Notes: a model not told the origin generated them from the sequence alone. A stretch of 64,000 bases of DNA from Rhodocyclales bacterium (GCA_016183655.1 JACPEH010000016.1:1-64000), one strand, 5' to 3'; shown: positions 38,567 through 50,005, counted from the stretch's first letter. Numbers and translations are program-made.

Positions 38567-41347
38567 ATGAAACGCATGCTCTTCAATGCGACACAAGCCG
38601 AGGAACTCCGTGTCGCCATTGTCGACGGTCAGAAACTGATCGATCTCGACATTGAATCGGCCTCGAAGGAACAAAGGAAAAGCAACATCTACAAGGGTGT
38701 CATCACCCGCGTGGAACCCAGTCTGGAAGCGGCCTTCGTCAATTACGGCGAAGAGCGCCACGGCTTCCTGCCGTTCAAGGAAATCTCCCGCGCCTACTTC
38801 CAGCCCGGTGTCGAGCCGTCCAAGGCCCGCATCCAGGATGCCATCAAGGAAGGCCAGGAGCTGATCGTCCAGGTCGAGAAGGACGAGCGAGGCAACAAGG
38901 GTGCCGCGCTCACCACCTTCGTCAGCCTCGCCGGCCGCTACCTCGTGCTGATGCCGAACAATCCGCGCGGCGGCGGTGTTTCCCGCCGCGTCGAGGGTGA
39001 AGAGCGCAACGAACTGCGCGAGATCATGGATCAGCTGCAGGTTCCCTCGGGGATGAGCCTGATCGCCCGCACCGCCGCCATCGGCCGCAATGCGGAAGAA
39101 CTGCAGTGGGACCTCAACTACCTGATGCAGCTGTGGACCGCGATCGAAGGTGCCGCCGGCACGCAGTCCGGCCCCTTCCTGATCTACCTCGAAGGCAGTC
39201 TGGTCATCCGCGCCATCCGCGACTATTTCCAGCCGGACATCGGCGAGATCCTGATCGACACCGACGACGTGTTCGAGCAGGCCCGCGCCTTCATGGGCAC
39301 GGTGATGCCAGCCAACATCGGCCGCGTCAAGCGCTACCGCGACGACGTGCCGCTGTTCTCGCGCTTCCAGATCGAACACCAGATCGAGTCGGCCTACTCG
39401 CGCCAGGTGAACCTGCCGTCGGGCGGTGCCGTCGTCATCGACCACACCGAGGCGCTGGTCGCCTGCGACGTCAACTCCGGCCGCGCCACGCGCGGTGCCG
39501 ACATCGAGGAAACGGCGTTCAAGACCAACTGCGAAGCGGCCGACGAAATCGCCCGCCAACTGCGCCTGCGCGACCTCGGTGGCCTGATTGTGATCGACTT
39601 CATCGACATGGAGAGCAGCAAGAACCAGCGCGAAGTCGAGAACCGCCTGCGCGATGCGCTGCGCCATGACCGTGCCCGCGTGCAGATGGGCAAGATCAGC
39701 CGCTTCGGCCTGATGGAGCTGTCGCGCCAGCGCCTGCGTCCGGCCCTCGCAGAAACCAGCTACATCACCTGCCCGCGCTGTACCGGCACCGGCCACATCC
39801 GCTCGACCGAGTCGGCGGCGCTGCACATCCTACGCATCCTCGAAGAGGAAGCGATGAAGGACAACACGGCAGCTGTGCACACCCAGGTTCCGGTCGACGT
39901 CGCCACCTTCCTGCTGAACGAGAAGCGCCCGGAAGTCGCCGCGATCGAGCTGCGGCACAAGGTCACCATCCTGCTGATCCCGAACATCCACCTGGAAACG
40001 CCGGCACACACCATCGTCCGCCTGCGTCACGACGACCTGAATCAGGATGATCTCAACCAGCCGTCGTACAAGATGGTCGAGGCGCCGGCGGAAGAGCTGA
40101 AGGCGTCGAGCGCCCAGGCGGAAGGCCGCCAGCCGCGTCAGGAAGCGGCGATCAAGCACATCACGCCGGACCAGCCGGCACCGATGACCGAGGAGAAGCC
40201 GACCGAGCCGACCAAGGCAGCCGCCCCGACGCAGGAATCGGGCATCATCGCCAAGATCTTCTCCTGGTTCCGCGGCAACAAGACCGCCGAACCGACCCCC
40301 GCGCCGGCCAAAAAGACGGAAGAACGTCGCCCGGGCCAGGGTCGCGAGCGGAGTCGCGATGGTCAGCGGGACGGGCAGCGCGAAGGCGCCGGTCGTGGCC
40401 GTGGCGGCCGCGGTGGTCGTGGCGGACGCAACGAGGAAGAACGCGAAGCCCGCGAGCCGCGCGAACCCCGCCAGCCGCGTGAGCCGCGCGAGCCGCGTGA
40501 GCCGAAGGAAGGTCGCCAGCAAGGCGCCCCGCGCGAAGAAGGCCAGCGCGAACCGCGCGAGCCCCGCGAACCGCGTCGCCAGCGCGAGCCGCGCGAGCCT
40601 CGTCCGGAACGCAACAAGGAAGCGCAGCAGGCTGCCGCCATCGAGACCAAGGTTGCAGTCCAGGCCGGCGCGGAAAATGCCCCCGCCCCCGAGGCAGCAG
40701 CCGACGAGGAAACTCGCGGTCGTCGTCGCGGCCGTCGTGGCGGTCGCCGCGAACGCGGAGAGGGCCGTCCGGAAGGTCAGAGCAGCACGCCGGCGGTAGT
40801 CGAGGCCGAGACCACTGCGGCCGTGGCCGCAGCCGAAGCGCTGCCCGTGGCCGCCGCACGAGCGGAAGCTCCGGCGAGCGAGCCGTTCATTACGACGGAA
40901 GTCCCGCAGACGGTGGAAGCGGTCGTTGAAGCAGCCGCGCCTGTTATCGCGGCAGCCGAACCGGTCGTTGCATTTGCCGCCGCACCGACGGCCGCCGTCA
41001 CGACGGAAACGACAACGGAAACAGCCGTTGCAGCGGCGCCGGTGGTTGCAGCCGAAGTGTTTGCCGAACCCGACACGGTTACGGCCATTGCCCCGACACA
41101 ACCGGAACCGCCGGTTGCTGCCGAGCCGATCGCCGTCCCGACGCCGGCCCCGGCGGTGGAAGTTTCGGCCAACCTTGGTTCGACGCTTGAATCGTCCGGA
41201 CTGGTGATGGTCGAGACCAGCCAGGACAAGGCCCGCGCCTGGGCACCGGAAGCAGCTCCGGTGTCCACGCAGCCCCGTCGCCGCCGTCCGGTACCGGTGG
41301 CCACCAGCGACGAGCCGCTGGTCATGGTCGAGACCCGCAACAAGTAA
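38567..41347 (+). CDS. rne: Ribonuclease E
   Basis: The endonuclease that organises RNA decay and processes rRNA and tRNA. The 926-aa protein has the S1/5'-sensor catalytic core (MKRMLFNATQAEELRVAIVD; VTRVEPSLEAAFVNYGEERHGFL style S1), the DNase I-like catalytic part with DVNSGRATRGADIEETAFKT and GGLIVIDFIDM, and the zinc-link CPRCTGTGH. From about residue 500 it is a disordered scaffold with an amphipathic membrane-type segment (GIIAKIFSWFRG, about 559-570). An Arg/Glu/Pro repeat stretch (about 620-690) and an Ala/Val/Pro-rich tail follow. The C-terminus carries two similar LVMVET segments. Confidence 0.96.
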   Translation: MKRMLFNATQAEELRVAIVDGQKLIDLDIESASKEQRKSNIYKGVITRVEPSLEAAFVNYGEERHGFLPFKEISRAYFQPGVEPSKARIQDAIKEGQELIVQVEKDERGNKGAALTTFVSLAGRYLVLMPNNPRGGGVSRRVEGEERNELREIMDQLQVPSGMSLIARTAAIGRNAEELQWDLNYLMQLWTAIEGAAGTQSGPFLIYLEGSLVIRAIRDYFQPDIGEILIDTDDVFEQARAFMGTVMPANIGRVKRYRDDVPLFSRFQIEHQIESAYSRQVNLPSGGAVVIDHTEALVACDVNSGRATRGADIEETAFKTNCEAADEIARQLRLRDLGGLIVIDFIDMESSKNQREVENRLRDALRHDRARVQMGKISRFGLMELSRQRLRPALAETSYITCPRCTGTGHIRSTESAALHILRILEEEAMKDNTAAVHTQVPVDVATFLLNEKRPEVAAIELRHKVTILLIPNIHLETPAHTIVRLRHDDLNQDDLNQPSYKMVEAPAEELKASSAQAEGRQPRQEAAIKHITPDQPAPMTEEKPTEPTKAAAPTQESGIIAKIFSWFRGNKTAEPTPAPAKKTEERRPGQGRERSRDGQRDGQREGAGRGRGGRGGRGGRNEEEREAREPREPRQPREPREPREPKEGRQQGAPREEGQREPREPREPRRQREPREPRPERNKEAQQAAAIETKVAVQAGAENAPAPEAAADEETRGRRRGRRGGRRERGEGRPEGQSSTPAVVEAETTAAVAAAEALPVAAARAEAPASEPFITTEVPQTVEAVVEAAAPVIAAAEPVVAFAAAPTAAVTTETTTETAVAAAPVVAAEVFAEPDTVTAIAPTQPEPPVAAEPIAVPTPAPAVEVSANLGSTLESSGLVMVETSQDKARAWAPEAAPVSTQPRRRRPVPVATSDEPLVMVETRNK

Positions 41348-41367
41348 GTCGCAGAAGAAGCAAAACA

Positions 41368-41401
41368 AAACGGGGCACCTTCGGGTGCCCCGTTTGTTTT
41401 T
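41368..41401 (+). terminator. Intrinsic terminator of rne
   Basis: Stem aaacggggcacc/ggtgccccgttt with a ttcg loop and a following T-rich stretch (tgttttt), 20 bp after the rne stop. Confidence 0.9.
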
Positions 41402-41432
41402 CAGGAAACGGGCAAGGGGGCGGCGGCGCCCG

Positions 41433-41941
41433 CTACGTCGCTGCCGCGGACTTTTTCTGCTGGGATGGTACCGGTGACAAACGGATAGTCAATTCATCGA
41501 GCAGCCCGTTCGCGGCATCCTCGACCATATCGATCACCAGGTCGAAGCCGTGCCCCAACCCGTAGTAGGGATCCGGCACTTCGTCATCGTCGAAATTGCG
41601 CGCATAGCGCATGAAAAGATCAAGTCGCCCCGCCAGTTCCGGCGGGCACATGCAGCGCAGCACTTCGAGGTTGTTCCTGTCCATTGCCAGCACCAGATCG
41701 AAATACTCGAGGTCCTGGGCCGCCACCTTGCGCGCCCTGATGCTGGAAAGATCATAGCCGCGGGCAGCAGCAGCGCGCTGCGTGCGCGGATCGGGGGATT
41801 CTCCGACGTGGTAGCCGTGCGTGCCTGCCGAATCGACTTCGACACGCCCTTCCAGCCTCCGCTCGCGCAACAGCTTGCGAAAGACCCCCTCGGCCGTCGG
41901 CGAACGGCAGATGTTGCCCATGCAAACGAACAAAACCTTGA

Positions 41942-41945
<4 letters not shown>
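41433..41945 (-). CDS. Low-molecular-weight protein-tyrosine phosphatase
   Basis: A 170-aa phosphatase with the P-loop Cys-X5-Arg ([14 protein letters not shown], about residues 7-20), [11 protein letters not shown] and the acid loop DPYYG. It removes phosphate from tyrosine in proteins, in bacteria often tyrosine kinases of capsule or stress pathways; the partner is not visible here. Overlaps the uvrB stop by four bases (ATGA). Confidence 0.93.
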
Positions 41946-44044
<2,099 letters not shown>

Positions 44045-44117
44045 GATAGAATTTTGCGCTGCGTCAAGCCCGGAATCACCGGATTCGGGCGATTTTTGAT
44101 TATCCCATGGAGTGCAT

Positions 44118-45320
44118 ATGAGTTCCTCGATCTTTGCGGCGGTGGAGATGGCTCCCCGCGACCCGATCCTTGGCCTGAACGAAGCGTTCAACGCGGACAC
44201 CCGCGCCACCAAGGTCAACCTCGGCGTTGGCGTCTATTTCGACGACAACGGCAAGATCCCGCTGCTCGCCGCCGTCAAGGCTGCCGAAGAGGCCCGCCTG
44301 AAGGCCGCCCCGCCGCGCGGCTACCAGCCGATCGAAGGCCCGGCCGCCTACAACAACGCGGTGCAGAACCTGCTCTTCGGCAAGGACTCGGCGCTCCTCG
44401 CCAACGGTCAGGTCGTCACTGCCGAAGCCCTCGGCGGCACCGGCGCGCTGAAGATCGGCGCCGACTACCTGAAGCGCCTCAACCCGGCGGCCAAGGTCTA
44501 CATCAGCGACCCGTCGTGGGAAAACCACCGCGCGCTGTTCGAGTCCGCCGGCTTCGTCGTCGACAACTACGCGTACTACGATCCGGCCACCCGCGGCGTC
44601 AATTTCGACGGCATGAAGGCCAGCCTCAAGGCCATGGCACCGGGCTCGGTGGTCGTGCTGCACGCCTGCTGCCACAACCCGACCGGCGCCGACCTCAGCG
44701 ACGCGCAGTGGAATGAAGTGGTCGAGCTGTGCCAGGCCGGCGGCCTGGTTCCGTTCCTCGACATGGCCTACCAGGGCTTTGCCGAGGGCATCGACGCCGA
44801 CGCCGTCGCCGTCCGTGCCTTCTCCGCTTCCGGCCTGCAGTTCTTCGCCTCCAGCTCGTTCTCGAAGAACTTCTCGCTCTACGGCGAGCGCGTCGGCGCG
44901 CTGTCGATCGTCACCGCCGGCAAGGATGAAGCGGCACGCGTCATGTCGCAGCTCAAGCGCGTCATCCGCACCAACTACTCCAACCCGCCGATCCACGGCG
45001 GCGCGCTGGTGGCGGCGGTGCTCGCCTCGCCGGAACTGCGCGCGATGTGGGAGCAGGAACTCGGCGGCATGCGCGACCGCATCCGCGCCATGCGTACCGG
45101 CCTGGTCGACGCGATCAAGGCGGCCGGCGTCACGCAGGACTTCTCCTTCGTCATCAAGCAGCGGGGCATGTTCTCCTACACCGGGCTGTCGGCGGCCCAG
45201 GTCGACGTGCTGCGCAACGAGTTCGGCATCTACGCCGTATCGACCGGCCGCATCTGCCTGGCAGCGCTGAACACGAAGAACATCAACTACGTCGCGGAAG
45301 CCATCGCCAAAGTGCTCTGA
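44118..45320 (+). CDS. Aromatic/aspartate aminotransferase (class I, PLP)
   Basis: A 400-aa PLP-dependent transaminase of the AspC/TyrB type. Recognisable parts: [40 protein letters not shown], the Lys-bearing Schiff-base segment [15 protein letters not shown] and RPHGG-like [16 protein letters not shown]. It converts aspartate or aromatic amino acids to 2-oxo acids. ATG 44118 follows ggag; an in-frame GTG lies two codons upstream. The choice between aspC and tyrB cannot be made from sequence. It ends in a strong terminator. Confidence 0.92.
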   Translation: MSSSIFAAVEMAPRDPILGLNEAFNADTRATKVNLGVGVYFDDNGKIPLLAAVKAAEEARLKAAPPRGYQPIEGPAAYNNAVQNLLFGKDSALLANGQVVTAEALGGTGALKIGADYLKRLNPAAKVYISDPSWENHRALFESAGFVVDNYAYYDPATRGVNFDGMKASLKAMAPGSVVVLHACCHNPTGADLSDAQWNEVVELCQAGGLVPFLDMAYQGFAEGIDADAVAVRAFSASGLQFFASSSFSKNFSLYGERVGALSIVTAGKDEAARVMSQLKRVIRTNYSNPPIHGGALVAAVLASPELRAMWEQELGGMRDRIRAMRTGLVDAIKAAGVTQDFSFVIKQRGMFSYTGLSAAQVDVLRNEFGIYAVSTGRICLAALNTKNINYVAEAIAKVL

Positions 45321-45349
45321 ACCCGGCGCCCAGGCGCAGCACCCAAGAA

Positions 45350-45376
45350 AACGCCGGCATCTGCCGGCGTTTTTCT
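45350..45376 (+). terminator. Intrinsic terminator of the aminotransferase
   Basis: Stem acgccggca/tgccggcgt with a tight loop followed by ttttcttt; it also faces the convergent AsmA-like gene. Confidence 0.9.
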
Positions 45377-45393
45377 TTCCATGCCGCCCGACG

Positions 45394-47268
45394 CTAACGC
45401 CCGGCCTGCAGCGCCGGCGTCTTCAGGGTGCCGCTAGCCGCCACCGGCATGCGGATCACGTTTGCCGAGCCGCGCATCTCGACATCGAAACGCCCCGACA
45501 ACTTCCCGTCGCGGGCGACATCGAGCGTCCCGCCCGAGCGCAACGCCCCCGAGCTCATCGCCAGATCGGTGAAACGGATCGATTCCGGGAAAAGCTTGAT
45601 CCGCCCGGCGATCTGCTCGAAACGCGTCGAACCGCCGGCCACGCTCCCCTTGCCCGCCCGCCGTACCGCCTCGACCAGATCGAAGCCCCCGAGCACCCCG
45701 CGCTGCACCGCAAACTCGCCCTCGCCCGCCGCCGCTTGCAGCACGCTTCCCCACTCCGCGGCATAGGCCGAAAACTTCAGCGTCCCCGCCACTTCGCCTT
45801 CGAACTGCTCCGGGTAGCCCAGCGCCCGCGACAGGCGGGCAACGTTCATGTGCTTGACGGTGAGGTCGGCGGTGAGCTTCGCTTGCGCCTCGCGTTCGAA
45901 AACCAGAAGCCCCTGCACGGCACCGTCGAAAATGCGCGCGTCAAGCGAGCGGATCGCCAGCGAGCGCCCGTCCCAGACGGCCTTCCCCTGGATCGAATCG
46001 AAACGGTACGGCGAATCGGCAAGCGCCTGCCAGCCATAACCTTCGAAATCCGCCGCGACGGAACCTGCCTCTGCCTTCATCTGCAGACGCAGCGAACGAT
46101 CGGCATTGCTCAGGCTGAAGCCGCTCCCCTTGGCCAGTTCCGCCGGCAGGATTTCGCCATGCAGCTCACCCGGCGACAGGCCGAACAGCGACAGCTGCAG
46201 GCGACTGAAAGACAAGGCCTGGACCTGTACCGGCGCATCCGGCTGCGTCGCCGCAGCCACGGCCTTCGGCAGCAGCGTCAAGGCTTCGCCGTCGATCGCC
46301 GCGGAAACGACCTCGACGCTGGAGAACACCGGTCGCGAGCCAAGCAGCGACAGGAGCTCCGGCACCACGCGAATACGCGCCGCACGCGCCTTCGAGCCAT
46401 CGCCGACGCTGACCGAATCGAGCGAAATCGCCGGGCGCGGCAGGAAGCTCGCATTGACTGCGCCGATGCGCACGGTCTGCCCGACGATGCGGCCCAGGCC
46501 GGCCTCCAGATCCGGGCGGTGACGGTCATACGGGTACAAGAAAAACACCAGCGCCGCCAGCACGACGACACCGGACACGCCGAGCGCGATGGCCAGCGGC
46601 AGCGACACATAGGGAAGCGACGAACCGCGGCGGATCGGCTTGATCGACTCGTCGTCGGAGCTGCGGGAAAACACGCCCGACAGCCGCTCGACAATGCCGC
46701 GGCCTGCCTCTTTGCGCCCCACGACGGGAGCCGCGGTCGGCTCGGCAAGCACCGGCACCGGGCTTGGCGGCGGCGGTGCAGGCGGCTCGCTGCCGAACAG
46801 CGACGGCGGCGCCATGCTCTCCGGCGGCGGATAGACCGACTGCGGGGAGATCGACATCGGTGCAACCGAATACGGCTCGGCTGACCGAGGCGGCACGACC
46901 GGCTGCAGATCCACCGGCGGCAGCGGCGGCATCGACGGAGGCGCAAGCTCGGCCGCATCCTCCTCCTTCACGTCTTCCTTCGCCAGGCGCTTGAGGGCCG
47001 CCGCCTTGATTTCCTCGGCGACCTTCCGGCTCTGCTCCCACACCGAATCCTGCTCCAGCTGCGGCGTCACCAAGCCGTCGCGTTCGAGTTCCTGCAGCGC
47101 ATTCTCGACCAACTGCTGATTGCCGGTTTTGTCGCACAGATCGGCAACGGTCGACTTTCCGTCGACGAGAATCAACACCATGCGCGTATTCCGCTGAACC
47201 ACGCGGGTTCGCTGGCGCACCGCTTCTTCGCCTGTCGGCGTTTTCCTGTAGATCAGATTAGCGTCCAT
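45394..47268 (-). CDS. AsmA-like membrane protein with cytoplasmic N-terminal domain
   Basis: A 624-aa protein that I do not recognise beyond fold level. Residues 1-75 look like a small winged-helix type domain (MVLILVDGKSTVADLCDKTG). About 107-185 is a proline-rich linker with several PP runs, and about 221-245 is one transmembrane segment. The rest (about 250-624) is an AsmA-like extracytoplasmic domain (LEAGLGRIVGQTVRIGAV, repeated beta-strand blocks, SLDARIFDGAVQG, FSAYAAEWGSVL). AsmA-type proteins are linked to envelope lipid transport. The combination suggests a cytoplasmic sensor coupled to an envelope domain. Start ATG 47268. Reads towards the aminotransferase terminator. Confidence 0.8.
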   Translation of the reverse strand: MDANLIYRKTPTGEEAVRQRTRVVQRNTRMVLILVDGKSTVADLCDKTGNQQLVENALQELERDGLVTPQLEQDSVWEQSRKVAEEIKAAALKRLAKEDVKEEDAAELAPPSMPPLPPVDLQPVVPPRSAEPYSVAPMSISPQSVYPPPESMAPPSLFGSEPPAPPPPSPVPVLAEPTAAPVVGRKEAGRGIVERLSGVFSRSSDDESIKPIRRGSSLPYVSLPLAIALGVSGVVVLAALVFFLYPYDRHRPDLEAGLGRIVGQTVRIGAVNASFLPRPAISLDSVSVGDGSKARAARIRVVPELLSLLGSRPVFSSVEVVSAAIDGEALTLLPKAVAAATQPDAPVQVQALSFSRLQLSLFGLSPGELHGEILPAELAKGSGFSLSNADRSLRLQMKAEAGSVAADFEGYGWQALADSPYRFDSIQGKAVWDGRSLAIRSLDARIFDGAVQGLLVFEREAQAKLTADLTVKHMNVARLSRALGYPEQFEGEVAGTLKFSAYAAEWGSVLQAAAGEGEFAVQRGVLGGFDLVEAVRRAGKGSVAGGSTRFEQIAGRIKLFPESIRFTDLAMSSGALRSGGTLDVARDGKLSGRFDVEMRGSANVIRMPVAASGTLKTPALQAGR

Positions 47269-47282
47269 TTTTATCAAAAAAG

Positions 47283-47311
47283 TTGACGAACGATCTTCAT
47301 GTGTCTAATAT
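47283..47311 (+). promoter_or_regulatory. Promoter of tRNA-Asn
   Basis: TTGACG (-35, 47283-47288), 17 bp, TAATAT (-10, 47306-47311), followed by a GC-rich discriminator (gcgcgc), typical of growth-rate and stringent control. Confidence 0.8.
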
Positions 47312-47324
47312 GCGCGCTTCCTGA

Positions 47325-47400
47325 TCCCCGATAGCTCAGTCGGTAGAGCGCCGGACTGTTAATCCGTAGGTCCCTGGTTCGAGCCCAGGTCGGGGAGCCA
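47325..47400 (+). tRNA. tRNA-Asn(GUU)
   Basis: A 76-nt tRNA with anticodon GTT in the loop (gactGTTaatc) and encoded CCA. It has its own promoter upstream and a terminator hairpin directly downstream. Confidence 0.97.
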
Positions 47401-47412
47401 GCCGAAAATTGA

Positions 47413-47441
47413 TGAAAGGCCTTCGTTTGAAGGCCTTTTTT
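47413..47441 (+). terminator. Intrinsic terminator of tRNA-Asn
   Basis: Stem gaaaggcctt/aaggcctttt with a short loop followed by a T run, 12 bp after the tRNA. Confidence 0.85.
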
Positions 47442-47553
47442 CATTTCTGCGGCCGTTTCCATCGATTTGCTCCCGTTGCCGTCGATGGTAGCACAACGTC
47501 CTAGCGCGCAAAGCGCGAGTCGCGCGCAGAATCCCCGGCGCACATTTCCCCTG

Positions 47554-48675
47554 TCAGCCCTGCAGGTCGCGGGTCACCTGCCGCTGCAACAAGGCCTTGG
47601 CGAACCGATGACGCGCCCGCAGGCGCGGGTCGGAAAGCACGGCCCCGAGGGTTTCGCCGATCACCGCGACGATGCCGAGCAAGGGCAGGACCAGCACCAG
47701 CCCGGGCACCCCGGCCACCGCGCCGCCGGCGAAAATCATCAGCACCGTCAGCAGCGGATGCACCTCCAGACTCTTGCCGACCGTTGCCGGCATGAAGATG
47801 AAATCGTCGAGCAGGCGGACGCCGATGAACAGCGCGATGGCGGCATAGGCCACCGACGGGCTCCCCGGGTGGTCGGTCGCCGCCACGAGGACGACGAGCA
47901 GACAGCCGGCGATCGAGCCGACATACGGAATCCACGCCAGGATCGCCGTCGCCACGCCGAGCAGCAGCGGGGAGGAGACGCCGATCAGCCACAGGCCGAG
48001 GGCGAGGCAAACGGCATCGAGCACGGTCAGCTTGATCAGCCCCTGGAAATAGCTGCGCGCGGTACGGTCGACCCGATCGAGCAGATGGAGGGTGCGCTCG
48101 AAGAAGGCATTGGGCACCGCCCGGCTGAGGAAGCGCTTGAAGCGCCAGCCGTCGCGCAGCATGAAGAAGGCCAGGAAAGGAATCAGCAGCAGCGATGGAA
48201 ACCACGCTGCCGCCGCCAGCGCGGCATCGGCGAGATGACGGGCAGCAAAGTTCTCGATGAAGTCGCCGATCCCGGCCATCACCGCCTGCCCGATCTGCGC
48301 CCGGGCGGCAAACGCAAAACGCGCCTCCAGGCCGGCCAGCGTATCGGCGAGGAAGCGCAGCCCTCCTTCCAGGTAGCGCCCGCCACCGGACTGCAGCGCC
48401 GATAGCTGTGCCGACAGCCACGGGGCGCTGAGCAGCATCGCCAGCCCCAGCAGCGTGAAGATGCCGATGCTGACGATGACCGCGGCGCTGTCGTGCGACA
48501 GGCCGCGCAGCACCAGCCGCTGTTTCAGCGGCAGCACGAGGTAATAGGCCACCAGTGCGAACAGGAAGGGCAGCACCAGCCACAGCACCTTCTGGAAAAC
48601 CGCCAGCAGCAGGCAGGTTGTCAGCAGCACGCCGGCCCAGACCAGCGGCCCGGCACGGTAGCGCTGCGGGCTCAC
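47554..48675 (-). CDS. AI-2E family transporter
   Basis: A 373-aa inner-membrane permease of the TqsA/YdiK (AI-2E) family. It has several hydrophobic segments, including KVLWLVLPFLFALVAYYLVL near the N-terminus and VYG-like families further on; the family has about eight transmembrane helices. The substrate is unknown: some members are reported to export the quorum signal AI-2, others are sodium/proton antiporters. Start is GTG at 48675, which overlaps the stop of the cyclic-nucleotide-binding gene, so the two are coupled. Confidence 0.88.
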   Translation of the reverse strand: MSPQRYRAGPLVWAGVLLTTCLLLAVFQKVLWLVLPFLFALVAYYLVLPLKQRLVLRGLSHDSAAVIVSIGIFTLLGLAMLLSAPWLSAQLSALQSGGGRYLEGGLRFLADTLAGLEARFAFAARAQIGQAVMAGIGDFIENFAARHLADAALAAAAWFPSLLLIPFLAFFMLRDGWRFKRFLSRAVPNAFFERTLHLLDRVDRTARSYFQGLIKLTVLDAVCLALGLWLIGVSSPLLLGVATAILAWIPYVGSIAGCLLVVLVAATDHPGSPSVAYAAIALFIGVRLLDDFIFMPATVGKSLEVHPLLTVLMIFAGGAVAGVPGLVLVLPLLGIVAVIGETLGAVLSDPRLRARHRFAKALLQRQVTRDLQG

Positions 48676-49139
48676 GGCTGTGCCCCGCCCGCCGCCAGCC
48701 GGCGGACGATGCTGGCGTAGTGGCGCGCCAGCCCGAACGAAATCCGGGTCGCGATCAGCGCATGCGACTCCATCAGGTTGAAGAAGTCGCCGCGGAACAT
48801 CACTCCCAGCTCGCAGTCGCTGGCTGCGCGCGCCTGCGCCGAACGCGGGCCGCCATCGATCAGCGCCAGCTCGCCGAAGACCTGTCCGGCTTCAAGCACG
48901 GCGATCGGACGCTCGGCCTCGCCCTGGCGGCAGATCGTCACCTGGCCGGCGAGGATGAAGTAGATCGCCTGCCCTTCCTCGCCCTCGTCGAAGATCACTT
49001 CGCCGGCAAGCATCCGGCGTTGATGGACAAGGGCGGCGACGATCTTCAGCTCGCGCGGCGACAGTTCGGAGAAGAGGGACAGCCCGCCCAGTTGCTGCAG
49101 CAGGGCACTCGGCCGGGACGTGTTGAACAGGCGAAACAC
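48672..49139 (-). CDS. Cyclic-nucleotide-binding (cNMP) domain protein
   Basis: A 155-aa protein that is essentially one cNMP-binding domain. Residues about 18-120 show FILAGQVTICR, VFGELALIDGGPRSAQARAASDCELGVMF and the phosphate-binding cassette FGELALIDGGPRSA. No DNA-binding domain is present, unlike Crp/Fnr, so it is probably a signalling module. It is translated together with the AI-2E permease, which could make it a cyclic-nucleotide-responsive regulator or anchor of that transporter. Confidence 0.88.
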   Translation of the reverse strand: MFRLFNTSRPSALLQQLGGLSLFSELSPRELKIVAALVHQRRMLAGEVIFDEGEEGQAIYFILAGQVTICRQGEAERPIAVLEAGQVFGELALIDGGPRSAQARAASDCELGVMFRGDFFNLMESHALIATRISFGLARHYASIVRRLAAGGAQP

Positions 49140-49179
49140 GAGAGGAATCCCATAACAAGACGGAGAGCCGCCGATTCTA

Positions 49180-49342
49180 GCAGCCTGTCGGACTTGAAGA
49201 ATCGAAGCGAAAAATGAGGGGGCCGAGGACAGATTTTTGCGGGTTTCAAGCGAATAGTCGTTCTATTCGCGCCGAACGCCGCGGAAATATGGACCGGCAT
49301 CCCTCGTTTTGCAGCCGATTTCCTTTAAGTCCGACAGGCTGC
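49180..49342. mobile_element. MITE-like element with terminal inverted repeats
   Basis: A perfect 16-bp inverted repeat (gcagcctgtcggactt at 49180-49195 and its complement at 49327-49342) bounds 163 bp with no coding frame. The inverted similarity continues imperfectly inward for about 45 bp, and the centre holds an 8-bp hairpin (gcgaatag/ctattcgc, 49250-49270). This is the build of a non-autonomous transposable element or a structured intergenic repeat. Target-site duplications are not obvious. Confidence 0.6.
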
Positions 49343-49439
49343 CAGGGGAAACGTCATGACGGCGCCATCGAGGAAAACGGGCGGCGGTAGCAAGCTGCGC
49401 CGCCGCCCGCCGCAGAATCGCCCGGGATTTCCTGGCGGC

Positions 49440-49961
49440 TTACTTGGCGGCGATTACGCCGCAGGCCACGCGGGGGCCGGAATTGCCGGCCGGCTGCGAG
49501 CTGAAGTCGTCCGGCCCGGCGTGGACGATCACGCCCTTGCCGACGATGTCGTTCGCGCCTTCGCCGATCGACAGCCCGTCCAGCGTCACTTCGACCCAGG
49601 CTTCGCCTTTGGCGTTGGCCGCCAGCTGCGGCAGATCGCCGGCATGGTGATTGGCATGCAGCGGGTAGCCGTGCATCTTCGCCGCCGGGTTGAAATGGCC
49701 GCCGGCGCTCGTGCCATCCGGCGCGCTGCAATCCCCTTTTTCATGGATGTGGAAACCGTGCGCGCCGGGCGGAAGCCCCGACACGTCCGCACGAACCATC
49801 ATCTTCGCGCCGTTTTGCTGGAAAGTAATGATGCCGCTGGCGGTATTGCCCTGCGTCGGGGCGAGCGTCGCTTCGGCACGCGGGCCGCTGGGCTGTCCCG
49901 TCGCACAGGCCGCCAGCGCGGCGATCAGGGGCAGGAGCGCAATCTTCCGGAACTTTTCCAT
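49440..49961 (-). CDS. sodC: Copper/zinc superoxide dismutase, exported
   Basis: A 173-aa periplasmic or lipoprotein-type Cu/Zn SOD that disproportionates superoxide. The N-terminus is a signal sequence with a lipobox-like LAAC at about residues 16-19. Copper ligands sit in HGFHIHEKGDCSA and GGHFNPAAKMHG, and further ligands in HHAGDLPQL and IVHAGPDDFSSQPAGNSGPRVACG. Preceded by gaggagga. Divergent from moaA. Confidence 0.95.
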   Translation of the reverse strand: MEKFRKIALLPLIAALAACATGQPSGPRAEATLAPTQGNTASGIITFQQNGAKMMVRADVSGLPPGAHGFHIHEKGDCSAPDGTSAGGHFNPAAKMHGYPLHANHHAGDLPQLAANAKGEAWVEVTLDGLSIGEGANDIVGKGVIVHAGPDDFSSQPAGNSGPRVACGVIAAK

Positions 49962-49999
49962 CTTTTGATCCTCCTCACAGGTAACGAACGGCCGTTGGC

Positions 50000-50005
50000 T
50001 ATAAT
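50000..50005 (+). promoter_or_regulatory. Predicted -10 box for moaA
   Basis: A perfect TATAAT 64 bp before the moaA start; no clear -35 box is seen. Confidence 0.4.

Noticed and set aside
47274..47543. An 89-codon frame across tRNA-Asn on the minus strand
   Set aside because: It is the well-known false protein produced by translating the tRNA gene antisense (…SPTWARTRDLRINSPAL…).
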